Below are positions 23,104-35,142 of a stretch of 64,000 nucleotides of DNA, one piece after another. The stretch's first letter is position 1. Each line of letters opens with the position of its first letter. Below the pieces are notes generated by a model that was given only the letters and a program-made list of their open reading frames with translations, did no database searches and was not told the origin of the DNA. A program made the translations under genes and the position numbers. The DNA is taken from positions 5,208,001 to 5,272,000 of the forward strand of contig JAKLTH010000238.1 in NCBI GenBank assembly GCA_025175895.1, in the 5' to 3' direction. This stretch comes from Wurfbainia villosa (Eukaryota > Streptophyta > Magnoliopsida > Zingiberales > Zingiberaceae).

Positions 23104-24546
23104 TTAGGCAGGAGAGGGCAACTGTCATTTTCGCACACAAGAAAAAAAAGCATGCATTGCTGATCGAATTTTCAAGAACAAGTTGAAATAATCACCACGC
23201 GGAAACTAATACTAGCACCAAATTATGGTACTGTTGTAACGTCTATATATACTAGCCACTAAGTCCTTCCCGCAAGGGCTCACCAGCACCGCCATTTGTG
23301 ATAGTGATGGTTTTGATAACAACGCCATCGATCGGTTAGTGTTGGATTTTTCCAACATCATATTTGATAATGATTTTGAAAAATCTAACACCATAATAAT
23401 ATTGGTTTTCAAAAATCAATACCAATTATAGTGTTAATTTTTAAAATCATGACCATAGTGATTGTTACATGTATATAAAGGAGAAGTTATTTACAGTGTT
23501 GATGTATTATTTTAACATCTTTATGATAAATTATTTGTCAGTTACATTTTTTACTCTTCTTTGTATACATGCAACAACTACTGTGGTGTTGATTTTTATA
23601 TGTTACGTGTCAATAAATTTTTTGTCTTCCCTCTATATACATGCAATAATCATTATGGTGATGATTTTAAAAATCAGTACCATATTTGATATTGATTTTC
23701 GAAAATCAATATGTGGTGATGATTTTCGAAAATCAACACCACCGAATGTAATGCTAGTTTTCGAAAACTAGCACCATCGAGTGTGGTGTTGAAAAAATCT
23801 AGCACCAATGTGTTGGTATCGAAAATCCACTGCCAATAGATGGTGTTGATTTTAAAAAATAGCATTAACACCAAATGTTGGTGTTGGTTTCAAAATCAAC
23901 ACTACAAATGAGAATGATGGTGCTGAATTTCGATCGAAATTTATTGATAGATTTAGAGGATTTGGATTTTTAAAAAAAATGACATATAATTAAAGAGAGC
24001 AGTGCAATGAAGTTATAGTGTTCATGTCTTGTTTTAATATTCTTACAAAAAGTTATATATCAATTAAATTTTTTTCTGTGCTGATATTTAAAAATCAACA
24101 CTATAATTGGTGCTTATTTTTGAAAACCAACGCCACTTATTTGCGTTGGATTTTTAAAAATCTCTCTCTTTCCATTACATACATGCAACAATTAATGTAG
24201 TGATGGTTTTTAAAAATCAACTCCACAATTTAATTATATTAGTACCATATTTAAGTTTTGAAATTTTTTTGATTATTGTTGTTAATGATTTTGAGCTGCA
24301 ATTTATTAATGGGCACACCTAAAATTTAGAACTGTCCAAAAGATGTCCTAAAGTTTGAAAATGTCCAAAAAATGCGTTTCTTTCTCATTTTGTCATTCTG
24401 ACAAAGTTATCTTTTCTTCTCCTTTGCATGTAAATAATTTTTTCCAACAGATTTTTTTTCTCTTGTCTTTCCCAATAAAATTAAATTTTTCTCTCTTTAT
24501 TGCATGCATTCAATAATTAATGTGGTATAGTCTCCACGGAGATGGC
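23104..24546. repeat. Mosaic of short palindromes and repeats, left part
   Basis: After the TTA TSD the sequence contains at least eight imperfect palindromes of about 25-32 bp built on TGGTGTTGATTTT and AAAATCAACACCA, densest between 23640 and 23910 at about 45-bp spacing. A second repeated module, ATACATGCAACAATNAATGTGGTG preceded by CTCTTT runs, occurs near 23560, 23630, 24170 and 24510. The part from 24297 to 24520 is the reverse complement of about 45640-45846. The transposon type is not recognised; subterminal repeats of another CACTA element or a foldback element are both possible. No gene. Confidence 0.6.
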
Positions 24547-24984
24547 TGTTAGTGCAATCAATCCTTGATATGATTTTGATGTGTGTGGCAAAGAGTTTAA
24601 GTTAAGATGTTTGGATTTAATATGTGCGTTGGAGTCTTGCAGGACTTAGTAATTCGCACATAGAGTCTTGGCGAGTTTCACATCTTATGACTCGGTCTTT
24701 GAGTCGGTGAAGGATGGCTTTGCAGAAGCCGTGCACTTGGAGCATCCGAGGGACCGCCGGACGAGGAGCTTGGAGTGAAGCCGGAGGAAGTAGGCTTCAG
24801 GGCAAGACGCGAAGGATGGCACTGCAGAGCCGTGCGCTTGGCGCATCCGAGGGACGTGGTCGGACGAAGATAACTTCAAAGGCGAGGGACTCCGAGGGAT
24901 GAGAGTGAACAAATGTAACCCGGGAAGGGGTAGTGCTCTTAGGTGAAACTTGGCCAATTGGCTAAGTGTCGGATGGGATTTTTC

Positions 24985-25330
24985 GACATCAGTCGACTAC
25001 CATGTTATGGTAGTTGACTACTCTAAGTCGACTGTAACTCAACTAGTGTTCGAGTCCGATTCAAATGCCAACAGTCGACTGCCATGGAATGACAATCGAC
25101 TGTGAGACCACCAGTCGACTGATGAAGGCATCAGTCGACTGTTAGCAAGGGTTTCGGGCACAGAAGCGAGTCGAGCTCGCGAGCACTCGACTGATAGGTC
25201 GATCAGTCGACTGATGGTAAGATCAGTCGACTGATGATGGTGCAGTTGGATGGAATCCAACGTGGAAAGCAGCCGTTACTGGGCAACGACTACGAGACCA
25301 GTCGACTGATAGGGACATCAGTCGATTGCT
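24985..25330. repeat. CAGTCGACTG palindrome array in LTR of C
   Basis: The self-complementary decamer CAGTCGACTG and one-base variants recur at least ten times at irregular spacing just upstream of the TATA box. The same decamer recurs in the 3' LTR (43797-44140), in the 3' interior of C (28446-28482), in the LTR of D (47640-48000) and in solo LTR F (54940-55260). Position upstream of the promoter suggests binding sites for a dimeric regulator; this is inference. Confidence 0.8.
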
Positions 25331-25360
25331 CCTGTATCAACGGGAAGAAACCCTCTTCCT

Positions 25361-25368
25361 CTATAAAG
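25361..25368 (+). promoter_or_regulatory. TATA box of element C, 5' LTR
   Basis: CTATAAAG lies within CCTCTATAAAGAGG, which is also a small inverted repeat. The same sequence is present in the 3' LTR at 44169-44176. Transcription would start about 30 bp downstream, before the GAAGAGGG-rich leader. Confidence 0.65.
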
Positions 25369-25784
25369 AGGAGGGGTGTGGGGGCTTTGAGAGTCTAATG
25401 TTTAATTATGCTCTAACCTTCTCCCAAAGTGCTCTAAAGAATTCTCACTCTTCTTACTTGCTATTATTCCATTCTATTGTAAGAAGAGGGATTGTAAAGA
25501 GGTTACCTCCACCTAGCTTGGTGCAAAGGAGAGAATAGTGAAAGCTTGAGGCGTGATTTACCTTGGACGAATCGGACCGTGGATTAGCGGCGTAGACGTG
25601 AACCACATTACATGCGGTGTTAGCGTTTGTGTTTATTCCTCCTTTGTTTTGTCTTTAATTGTTTGTATTTGCATATTCCGCTTGCGCTAATAGTTTTGTA
25701 GACGATCAACGAACAAACGAATTCCATCGTCTATGACAAAGGCTATTCGCCCCCTCTAGCCGGCCAACATCGATCCCCTATAAG

Positions 25785-25796
25785 TGGTATTAGAGC
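25785..25796 (+). other. Primer-binding site of element C
   Basis: TGGTATTAGAGC begins 2 bp after the LTR. It matches the initiator-Met tRNA complement TGGTATCAGAGC with one mismatch (C to T). Confidence 0.88.
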
Positions 25797-25845
25797 TAAG
25801 ACGCTTGTTGAGGACTAACCGCCAACACAAGCACTATATCAAGAG

Positions 25846-27576
25846 ATGACCGGCTCAAACATTCATCCACCGAAGTTTGAAGGAGAATTCTCTTAGTGGA
25901 AAAAGGGAATGGAGGTATTTTTCGAAATCGATTTCGAAATTCTTTTAATTATGGAAAACGGTTTCGAAATGCCTAGGGATGAAGAAGGGGAGCCATTGGA
26001 AAAATCAAGATGGAGCAAGAGGCAAAGGGAAGAGTACTTGGCAAATTCAAAAGTCAAACATCACCTCTACAATGTACTCCCCCAATAAGAAGTAAACCGG
26101 ATTGGAGAATGCTCTAGTGCCAAGGAGATGTGGGAGAAGCTAGTAGAGCTTTATGAAGGTACCTTCGAGGCCAAGCTTGCAAGGAGAGACCTCCTCCGCT
26201 CCCAATTATCAAACATCAAATTAGAAAAGGGAGAAAAGGTAACCTCACTACACTCTAGATTTAAAGAAATAATAACCGGTTTATCTAGTGTAGGGGAGAA
26301 GCTTTCAAATAGGGACATGCTCATGAAGGCAATAGATGTCTTTCCTCGGTCCTCAAGATGTAGCTCAATGGTGGACTCTTTCTACATGTCAAAGAATTTA
26401 GAAGTGAGCACCTTGGAGGAGTTCTTCTCAACCATGGAGCTCCATGAAACAAGGCTTGAGGGAGTAATTGAAGAATCAAGTATCAAGCCATCAAGAGGAG
26501 TAGCCCTAGTAGCAAATAAGGGGAAGAAAAAGATGGAGATTCCTTCCTCCTCCGATGAAGCATTCTCCTCCTCCTCCATGGATAGCACGGAAGAAGCATA
26601 CATGGTAAGGAAGGTAAGACATGCTTTGAAAAATTTTAAATTTAATAAATCTAATGATAAGAGGAGAAGACCAAGGGGGAAGGTGATTCGCTATAATTGC
26701 CAAGGAGAGGGACATATAAGGGATAATTGTCCCCTCTTGAACAAGAGCAAAGAGGAGAAGAGAAAGAAGGAAGAAAAGAAGAAGAAAAAGGGGAGCAAGA
26801 AGAAGGAAGAAGAGAAGAAAGCCAAAGAAAAGGGAAAGGCAAAGACACTAAAAGCAAGGACTTGGGATGACCATTCTTCCTCATCATCATCATCATCCGA
26901 GGAAGAAAATGCCTTTGTCACAAATTTGACATTAATGACATTTGACGACTTAGACTCCTCCTCCTCCGAAAATGAAGAAGCAAGCTCAAGTGAGGAGAGC
27001 TCGAGTGAAGGGGGAGCTTCTTCTACATCCTCATCATCGGAAGAGGATTTGGTAAGTGAGGTAACCAATCTTTCCCCCAAGAAAGTTATGTCAATTATTT
27101 CTAACCTCACTAAGGACTTGTTTAGGGCAAAGAAAAAGAACAAATACATGCTAGATCAAATTAAGGACTTAGAAGAAAAACTAGAAAAACCATGCTTAAA
27201 TGTTAATGAAAATATTTCCTCTAGTCTTAATGATGCATGCTCACATGATAACTATATGCCTTTTGATGTAAATGATGCATGTATTGAAGAAAATAGGGTC
27301 TTAAGGGAAAAGGTAGATCACTTAACCAAAGCCCTAGAAAAATTCACCATAGGCTCTAACACCCTTAACATGATTATAGGGAGCCAAAGAGCAAGTTTCA
27401 ATAAGAAAGGCTTAGAATATAAGGAAAAGAAAAATGAAAAGACCTATAAATGCTTAATTGCTAGGGGTCAAGATAAAAAGAAGACAATTGCTAGAAAATG
27501 GCTCCCTAAGGAATTTTTAGTAAACCCCATAAGCAAGAATTTGTATTGGGTTCCAAAATCCATCCTTAAGAGTTAG
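25846..27576 (+). pseudogene. Sirevirus-like gag of element C, two in-frame stops
   Basis: Gag forms the virus-like particle. From ATG 25846 the frame runs 576 codons to the stop at 27574-27576 with only two internal stops, TAG at 25894 (in the motif GEFS-stop-WKKGME, normally an aromatic residue) and TAA at 26086 (after LYNVLPQ). The N-terminal part is the UBN2-type copia gag (AKEMWEKLVELYEG, FEAKLARRDLLRSQL). A CCHC knuckle follows near 26690-26730, reading RYNCQGEGHIRDNC; the first cysteine is arginine, so zinc binding is lost. A Lys-rich segment, a Ser/Glu-rich segment and a coiled-coil (MLDQIKDLEEKLEK) come next. The end, NPISKNLYWVPKSILKS, is typical of Sirevirus-like gag. No pol follows. 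Confidence 0.9.
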
Positions 27577-28595
27577 GAAAACCCTAGGATAGTCAACCAT
27601 ATGAAATTTATCTATATCATATTTTGGTTGACTTAGGATGGCGGGACAAATTTTTGAAATAGTGTTGAGTGATGATAATGTGCCCATAAATTGATAATAA
27701 TGCTTAAATCATGATGATTAATGTAATTGCTATATATGTTTGCAATCATGATTTATGATCTTGATATTTGATAGATAATCATGGGCAATAGGATTTAAAT
27801 CATGCTTTAGGTGATATTTGACTTATTATCATGTTTCATACCTAATGCATGATTATAATTTAATGAATACATTTGTTTTGTGGTCATAATATGAAATTCA
27901 TCCATATATGTCTTTATGATCATGTGGGATATTAGGATGATACTTACATCTCACACTCACCATAGGCTACCTTGATTGAAAACATAGCATGAGTGAGATG
28001 TTAGGATGATACAAATGTCCACTAATGCTTATGACATTTAGATGGTTATTTAAGGTATCAAAATAGCAATAATAGACCAATCATGGGGAAGACTTATGTT
28101 TAATTCATAGACATATTGCCTAAATATCATGGTTGGATATTTCATATGTTTTCAAAACAATTTCTTACTTTAAAATCTGTGTTTTCATGTTTTGAAACAA
28201 TTTAAAGCAAAACTAGGTGTTAAACTTGATACTAACTTGATAAAAAACCTAGTTACTTTTGAAACTTTTGGATTTTTGGCAAATACTTGAAAATATAATG
28301 ATTTTTCATGGACAACTATTTTTCATTGATAAATATACTTACAAGAAATATGTTCCCCAAATTTCACGATTTTTTGAATTTTCTGGAATTTATAGAGCAT
28401 TTTTGAATTTCGTCCAAAAAAATTAGAAAATCTGAAATCAGAGTGTCAGTCGACTGGTAGTCTAAATCAGTCGACTGATCGTCTAATAACATGCCCAATA
28501 ACCTCTTTTATCCGATTTTAAGGCATGTTTTGGCTTTTGTTTCCCTCTAAACTTGATGTCATGCTTAGATAAACTTTGTTTAATATTTTTGATAG
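27577..28595. other. Non-coding interior of element C where pol is missing
   Basis: About 1 kb of AT-rich sequence with no frame of note lies where an autonomous copia element would carry protease, integrase and reverse transcriptase. Two CAGTCGACTG copies lie at 28446-28482. Confidence 0.75.
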
Positions 28596-28599
28596 TGTC

Positions 28600-28773
28600 A
28601 AAGGGGGAGAAATATATTTGTTTAAGTAAGGGGGAATTATATTTAGGGGGAGTTTCATGTATTAAGGGGGAGAGTTGCTAATCATGTTATTTACATGCTT
28701 TCTTACCTTAATAGTTTTATCAAATGTTTTAACCTAACTTAAACGTATTGCCACACATCAAAAAGGGAGAGAT
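28600..28773 (+). other. Multiple polypurine tracts of element C
   Basis: AAGGGGGAG-type tracts occur at 28600-28610, 28628-28636, 28644-28652 and 28664-28674. The proximal tract AAAAAGGGAGAGA (28760-28772) abuts the 3' LTR. Multiple polypurine tracts upstream of the 3' LTR are a described hallmark of Sireviruses. Element D shows the same at 63092-63376. Confidence 0.75.
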
Positions 28774-29220
28774 TGTTAGTGCAATCAACCCTTGATATTG
28801 TTTTGATGTGTGTGACAAAGGGTTTAAGTTAGGATGTTTGGATTTAATATGTGCGTTGGAGTCTTGCAGAACTTAGTAATTCGCACATGGAGCCTTGGCG
28901 AGTTTCACATCTCATGACTCGGTCTTTGAGTCGGTGAAGGATGGTTTTGCGGAAGCTGTGCGCTTGGAGCATCCGAGGGACCGCCGGACGAGGAGCTTGG
29001 AGTGAAGCCGGAGGAAGTAGACTTCAGGGCGAGACGCGAAGGATGGCATTGCAGAGCCGTGCGCTTGGCGCATCCGAGGGACGTGGTCGGACGAAGATAA
29101 CTTCAAAGGCGAGGGACTCCGAGGGATGAGAGTGAGCGAATGTAACCCGGGAAGGGGTAGTGCTCTTAGGTGAAACTTGGCCAATTGGCTAAGTGTCGGA
29201 TGAGATTTTTCGACATCAGT
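28774..29220 (+). repeat. 3' LTR of element C, first part
   Basis: It begins TGTTAGTGCAATCAACCC and follows the 5' LTR base for base with scattered differences until TCGACATCAGT at 29220. There the solo gypsy LTR is inserted. It continues at 43802. Confidence 0.93.
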
Positions 29221-31530
29221 TGTAAAATACAAAAAAAAAATTATTATTATGAATTAACCCTTTAATTAATTGAGTTAATGAGTAGATTAATTGGGCTTAA
29301 TTAGGGGGCTAATGGGGTTAATTATCTAGTTGGGCTGAGTCCATTAGGCTGATCTAGTTGGGCTGAAATTGGGCTTGGGCTGTAATGGGCCTGGGCTGGA
29401 AACGGGTTAAATATGTTTGGATTAGAATTGGGTTTGGGCTGAATCGGCTGAGCTGAACCAAATCAGATTGGGTTAAACCTAGGTTAGTTTTGGGTTAGAT
29501 TTGAGCTAGCTTAGTCATTTGGTCAGCTTTTAAACAACCTTCCGAACCCAAAACCCGACCCTGATCTGCGACTTTCTTCTCAAATCTCGATCTCAATTCT
29601 CCGTTTCCCCTTTCTTATGCGAGCTCGGCGCTGACGATGCCGTCCCGATCGCCGCCGCAGCCTTCCCGATAGCACGCGACGTCGCCCACTCCTTCGGTCA
29701 TCGCCGTCGTCGCGAGCTCAGCTGCCTTCGACCGTCACTCGCGCGATCGGCGATCTTCACTTTGTTTCCACCGAGAGCTAGCCGTTGTTGCTGTCGATGC
29801 CTCCGGTGGGTGATCCGGCTGAGGGAAAGAGGTCGACCAAGCTTCGTCGGGTTTGAATCGGGTGAGGGATTGCGTTGGGAGCTAGGGATCGACAACAGGT
29901 TTTCGCTGTTGGATTTGGGAGCAATCTGCCGTCGCCGTCGGAGCAAGTCCCGTTGTCGCTCGAGTTCAAGTCGTTGCCGTCGCACAAGCTCAGATCGTCG
30001 CGGTCGTCTCCCTCAGCCACCACCGCGAACTCTACTTGTTGTCGCCGCCGGCCCTGCTCGCCGTCACCTCTATCTCAGATCGCTAGCTCCTTACCACAGG
30101 GATAGGTTACTATTTCGATGTCCCTGCCCACACGAGCGATCTGTCGCCGCTACCTATTGCCGAGGGTAAGACCAACAGTTCCATTATTACCAATGACCAT
30201 AGTTTACAAATCTCCTCATTTGATGTGTGTGGAAGAAGTTGCAGCTAGGTTGATTGGCTCAGAACGAGGATGTAGGATGGTGGTTGTGCTGTGAATGATG
30301 GTTTAGATGTTTCAATAAGCTGTTGGAGCTGTGGATTGTGCCGTGAGGTAGGTTTTGGTTGTGTATTTTGTTCACAGCAGTTGATGAGGATGAGTTATTG
30401 TTGTTCACAGTATCATTAAACTTGGATAACTCTGTTTGCAACAGAGCTTGGATGTTCCAGCAGCAATCGGGGTCACTGAGCTGTTTTCCCTATGGTGTGA
30501 TCCGATCGGTGTGTGAGACTGAAGGTAAGCTTTGATTCTGAATGTTATGTTATAGGTTATGTTATATGTGATGTGGCTTTGATTTAGGATTGTCTTGTGG
30601 ACGTGAGGACAAATGATGTTTTCAGAGGAGCTTTGTATCAGGTGGGTAATATCTACCTGGTCGGGTAGTTTTGATCAAATTCTAGTGCATGATCTTGGAT
30701 TTCAGTTTATACCTGTTTACCTTAAATCCACTCTTATTTAATCATATGTTTGTACTGCCTTGACCTTTGAGATATATACTCTGGTACTTCATTGATTATC
30801 TAGCTCGGATAGGAACTATAAACCCTATTATATATTAGCTGATGGATGTTCAGTAAGTACAGGTGGTTAGGGATTATCTTTGTGACCTCAGATTGGGTTA
30901 TTGTGTTACATCACTAGGGTTAGGTGATGGATTGGGTTATGGAGTCGATTGTTGTATCATATTCGTATTAGTGATGCATCTATGGGGGATCTAGTGGTCT
31001 GTGCATAGATAGTGTGTGGTTGTCAATATGAGACCATGGACTAGAGGTCCTAGTGTGATGGTATATCCATTATGGATTATATGTCTGTGTATGGTTATAT
31101 GGGGGGTCGATAGTATCTCGCTACTGACTAGAGGTCTTAGCGTCGTTAACTGTCAGATGAGTATGACTCTTTGTACGATAGAGAGAGTCTTGTGGATTGT
31201 AGTCTTTGCATAGTTGACTTTTGGTTGACCAGGACTCCCTGTGAGATAGGGAGTGTTACGAGGATACATGTATGGATCTATGCATCATTACACTACATGT
31301 ATGCTGAAGACTGAATCTCCCTTGTGGTTGAGACGGGTCATCAGTCATCTGCCTCCCCGACTACTCGGGGTAGTGGTTGCAGGGTTGAGGGCAGAGCATT
31401 GTTGTGCGTGCCGTTCTCGGCCACTATGGATGGTGGTAGCTGGAGATGCGCACTTGGCCATTGTGCGGAGTGGTAGTTAGCGCACTCACCCACTATAGAC
31501 GGTGGTCGTGTGATGTGCAGTTGTCCTGAG

Positions 31531-34500
31531 TGTAAAGTTCGGAAAAAAAAAATTGGATTAACTCTTTTAATTAATTGATGGAATTAAATTGGGCTTAATG
31601 TAATGGGCTTAATAAATCGGGTTGAATGGCTTCAATAAATCAGCTAAGGTGAGAATGGGCTGGGCTGAAATTGCAACTGCTTGATTAGACTCAGGTTTGG
31701 ATTGGGCTGAGCTAACCAAATCAGTTCGAACGGCTTTTATAATCTACCGAGCGAACTGATTTCTCCAAATCGCGCAATTTCTTCTCCCCAAATTCCGATC
31801 GCACAATTTCTTCTCTCGACTTCTTCTATTCATCGCCGCTGCCGCGAGCTCACCGCCCGATCACTTTGCGCGAGCGGCGATCTTCACTTCATTGCCACCG
31901 TGAGCTAGCCGCTGCCACTGCCGACGCCTCCGGTGGGTGATCCGGCTGAGGGAAAGAGGTCGACCAAGCTTCGTCGGGTTTGAATCGGGTGAGGGATTGC
32001 ATTGGGAGCTAGGGATCGACAACAGGTTTTCGCTGTTGGATTTGGGAGCAATCTGTCGTCGCCGTCGGAGCAAGGTAAGGTGTTGAATCGATTTTCCGAT
32101 CTTGGACGGGATCTATTTTTCTGTGGTGTTCTCTTTCTCGTGTGCAGTCCCGTTGTCGCTCGAGTTTAGGTCGTTGTCGTCGCAGAAGCTCAGATCGTCC
32201 GCCCTCCTCCGCTGCCGATAGATGATCGTCGCCACTTAGCGCCATTGACCTTCGAGTTGGCCGGGTTATCGTCACCAAGGCCGATAGGGAGATCCGATAG
32301 TTAAGGTTGGAATGGGAAGAACATCATCAAGGTAGATCTTTGGATTTGGGCTGTGAATTGGCTATTGAGATGATTCTGTTCCCTGTTTTTGTAGGGTGAA
32401 CATTGATCTTTGGATTGCGATTGGGGTGGATGTTGATCGAGGTTTCTGCGGTGTGGTGAGCTGAAATGCAACTCTAATTTAGTTGTTGTTTAGATTTTGT
32501 TTATTATTGCTGTTGATTTTAGAGTGTCAATTATGGTTGCTGTGTTGTTGTGGCTATATTGATCTGGGTGATGGTTAGGGCAGAATCTAGACCCGAGTTG
32601 GAATTGGGAGGTAGGTGATTTTGGGATGTGGTGTGGTGATGCTTTACGTTTTGTGGCCTAGTGTGTGTGGAGGAAGTTGTAGCCGGGTTTGATTGATCCG
32701 ATAGGGGAGTGACCAAGTGGCCTAGAGGATTGATTTTGGTAGATGAGGAGATTAAATCTAGACTGGCAGTAACTGTGTGGATTTCTATGGTGAGTGTATA
32801 GTCCGATTGTTGCATCTTTTGCTATCTACTGGGGTGTGGAAGCTGCGATTGAGGTGGTGGTTTGATCTTGTGGTAGTAAGCTGCCATTACAGCTCAGATT
32901 TGTGTGTTGATTCATTGGTTGGTTTTGTAGCGATTTTCGTATTGGGTTGTTGGCCATGGTGTTGGTGGATTATGTTTGGTTTTGGTGTATCAGATTGGGA
33001 TAATCGAGGTTTCTACCTCGTGCGAGAAAGGATCGAACATAGAAACAAGTAGTGTTTAGTTCGTATACTTGTATGATGCTTATGTAATCATAGTTTGCTA
33101 TTATGTGCGAGGTTTGGGATCTTACGAGGCGGGTTTAGGCTTGATGATTATTATTCTGAGATTAAGTAACTGGGTAATATCTACAGTTGGTAGTTTGATC
33201 GATTCCGATTGCATGATCTTGGATTTATGTTTATACCTGTTTACCTTAAATCCACTCTTATTTAATCGTATGCTTGTACTGCCTTTGACCTTTGAGATAT
33301 ATACTCTGTTACTTCATTGATTATCTAGCACGGATAGGAACTATAAAAACCCTATTATGTGTTAGCTGATAGATGTTTAGTAAGTACATGTGGTTAGGGT
33401 TATTTTTTTTATGACCTCAGATTGGGTTACTGGGTTGCATCACTAGGTTAGGTGATGAGTCCAAATTATGAGGTCGATTGTTGTATCGTATACATATTAG
33501 CGTGTTAGTTTGACGGATCTATTTATCTGTACATAGGTAAATAGGTTGTGATTACGGATTAGTCATCCTTGCATGGTTGACTTTTGGTTGACTAGGTCTC
33601 CCCGTGAGTTAGGGAGTGTTGCGAGGATTTGTGTGTGAGCTATGCATCATTACATTTCATGCATCTTGTGGAGTGCCTTGTGGTTGAGACGAGTCGTCAG
33701 TCATCCTGCCTCCCCGGCCACTCGGGGTAGTGGTTGCAGGGTTGAGGGCAGAGCATTGTTGTGCGTGCCGTTCTCGGCCACTATGGATGGTGGTAGCTGG
33801 AGATGCGCACTTGGCCACTGTGCGAAGTGGTAATTAGCGCACTCACCCACTATAGACAATGGTCGTGTGATGTGCAGTTGTCCTGGGTGCGGTGCTCGTC
33901 TACTCATGGGTAGAGGCAGGCTAGCGTGAGGACCCCGTGTGGGTAGCATATAGCTCTATGGCGGACTAGCTACTGTTTCATACTACCCAACTCGGTCACT
34001 CGAGAGTGGTGGCGGCTGGAGTCGGGATAGTTGTCATGTCCTGCCACCTAGGCCACACTGGGGTCGTGGTAGCGAGTTGGGTGCGTAGGCATGACCATGC
34101 ATATGCATTGCAGATATATATGTATGCATGTATTTGATATATGTTTTACATATGCCTGTGAGATGCTACATTTGATTGAGCTATGATTGTTGCACATGCT
34201 TGTTCATCATGTTACATGTCATTTGCATTTTATTTACTGCTATGTGTTGAGCATGATACATGCGTTGATTCAGACTGTTATATGCATTTGATTAGCATCA
34301 TGTCATTGTGTGTAGTATGGACACGGTTGTTATTACAATTGATCATTATCTTCATTCATATGTTGGAGTATTGGTCAGGTATGGGATTGACCTGGTACAT
34401 TATATGGGTTATGTTATTGTATATCTGTCAGGATGATATAACTTATGGTGTTGCAGACCGTCAGGTACGTTGGTATATTACTTTATGTTCAGTTGATCAA

Positions 34501-35121
34501 TTTAGTATATATATTGAGTATGATTTTACTGTAGTTACTTGTTATTAGATTTGGATATGACTGTATATCTATTGGACTCATGCTGTATACCTGTAGATCT
34601 TCACATGTATACTTGTAGATCTATCCTTATATGTTGTTCATGCACTTTCTATATATTATCCCTGAGTTTATACTCACCACCCCGGGACCCTGGGCTTCCT
34701 GTCGCCCAGATAACAGGTAGAAGATTCCTTGGACGTTCGGAGCTCCGCCAGCTGATCCCATCTCACACCGGACGGATGGATATTTAATCCGCATTTGTTA
34801 TATTTGTGTGGATTGTCGTTTTGTGGTTTTAGCCTGTATTGTTTCCGTATCTGTGATATACGGACGTGTTGTATGTATTTGGCTTTCGATGTGGCTTCTA
34901 TTATGTTTCTTGTTGTGTCAAGTCACTCCGGAGTGCACAGTTGGGTCATTGTATATTGTTTTATCTATTGTATGTTTCCGCTGTGTTTGATATATTGATA
35001 TCTTTATATATTGTGTTGTTGTTGTGGGCATACGAGCCTTGTATTAACCCGATATGTTGCCACGTACAGGGGAGATATCGTCCGTTTGCTTTTCGGCACG
35101 GCATACTCTCGGGGCGTGACA
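31531..35121 (+). repeat. 5' LTR of gypsy element B
   Basis: It contains an AT-rich start, a GC-rich leader-like stretch (about 31820-32290), a possible TATA box CTATAAAAAC at 33341-33350, the hairpin and control region (33590-34090) and the conserved family end. No protein-coding frame is recognised. Confidence 0.93.
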
Positions 35122-35128
35122 ATTTTAT

Positions 35129-35142
35129 TGGTATCAGAGCCC
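35129..35142 (+). other. Primer-binding site of element B (initiator-Met tRNA)
   Basis: TGGTATCAGAGCCC begins 7 bp after the LTR end, as in element A. Confidence 0.93.

Larger units (their letters stand above)
24547..25782 (+). repeat. 5' LTR of element C
   Basis: The LTR is 1,236 bp. The stretch 24985-25330 holds ten or more copies of AGTCGACTG or close variants, several extended to ATCAGTCGACTGATG. A TATA box sits 40 bp after the last copy. The LTR ends CCCCTATA where the 3' copy has CCCCTACA, a single change at the end. Confidence 0.92.

Noticed and set aside
24985..25330. CRISPR-like array of CAGTCGACTG repeats
   Set aside because: Repeats are only about 10 bp, spacing is irregular, and they lie in an LTR of a plant retrotransposon.
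26691..27149. 152-codon minus-strand Ser/Phe-rich frame
   Set aside because: It is the shadow of the Lys/Glu- and Ser-rich part of the gag of element C.
29698..30169. Arg- and Ser-rich frames on both strands
   Set aside because: They sit in the GC-rich part of the solo gypsy LTR, and the matching regions of B have different stops.
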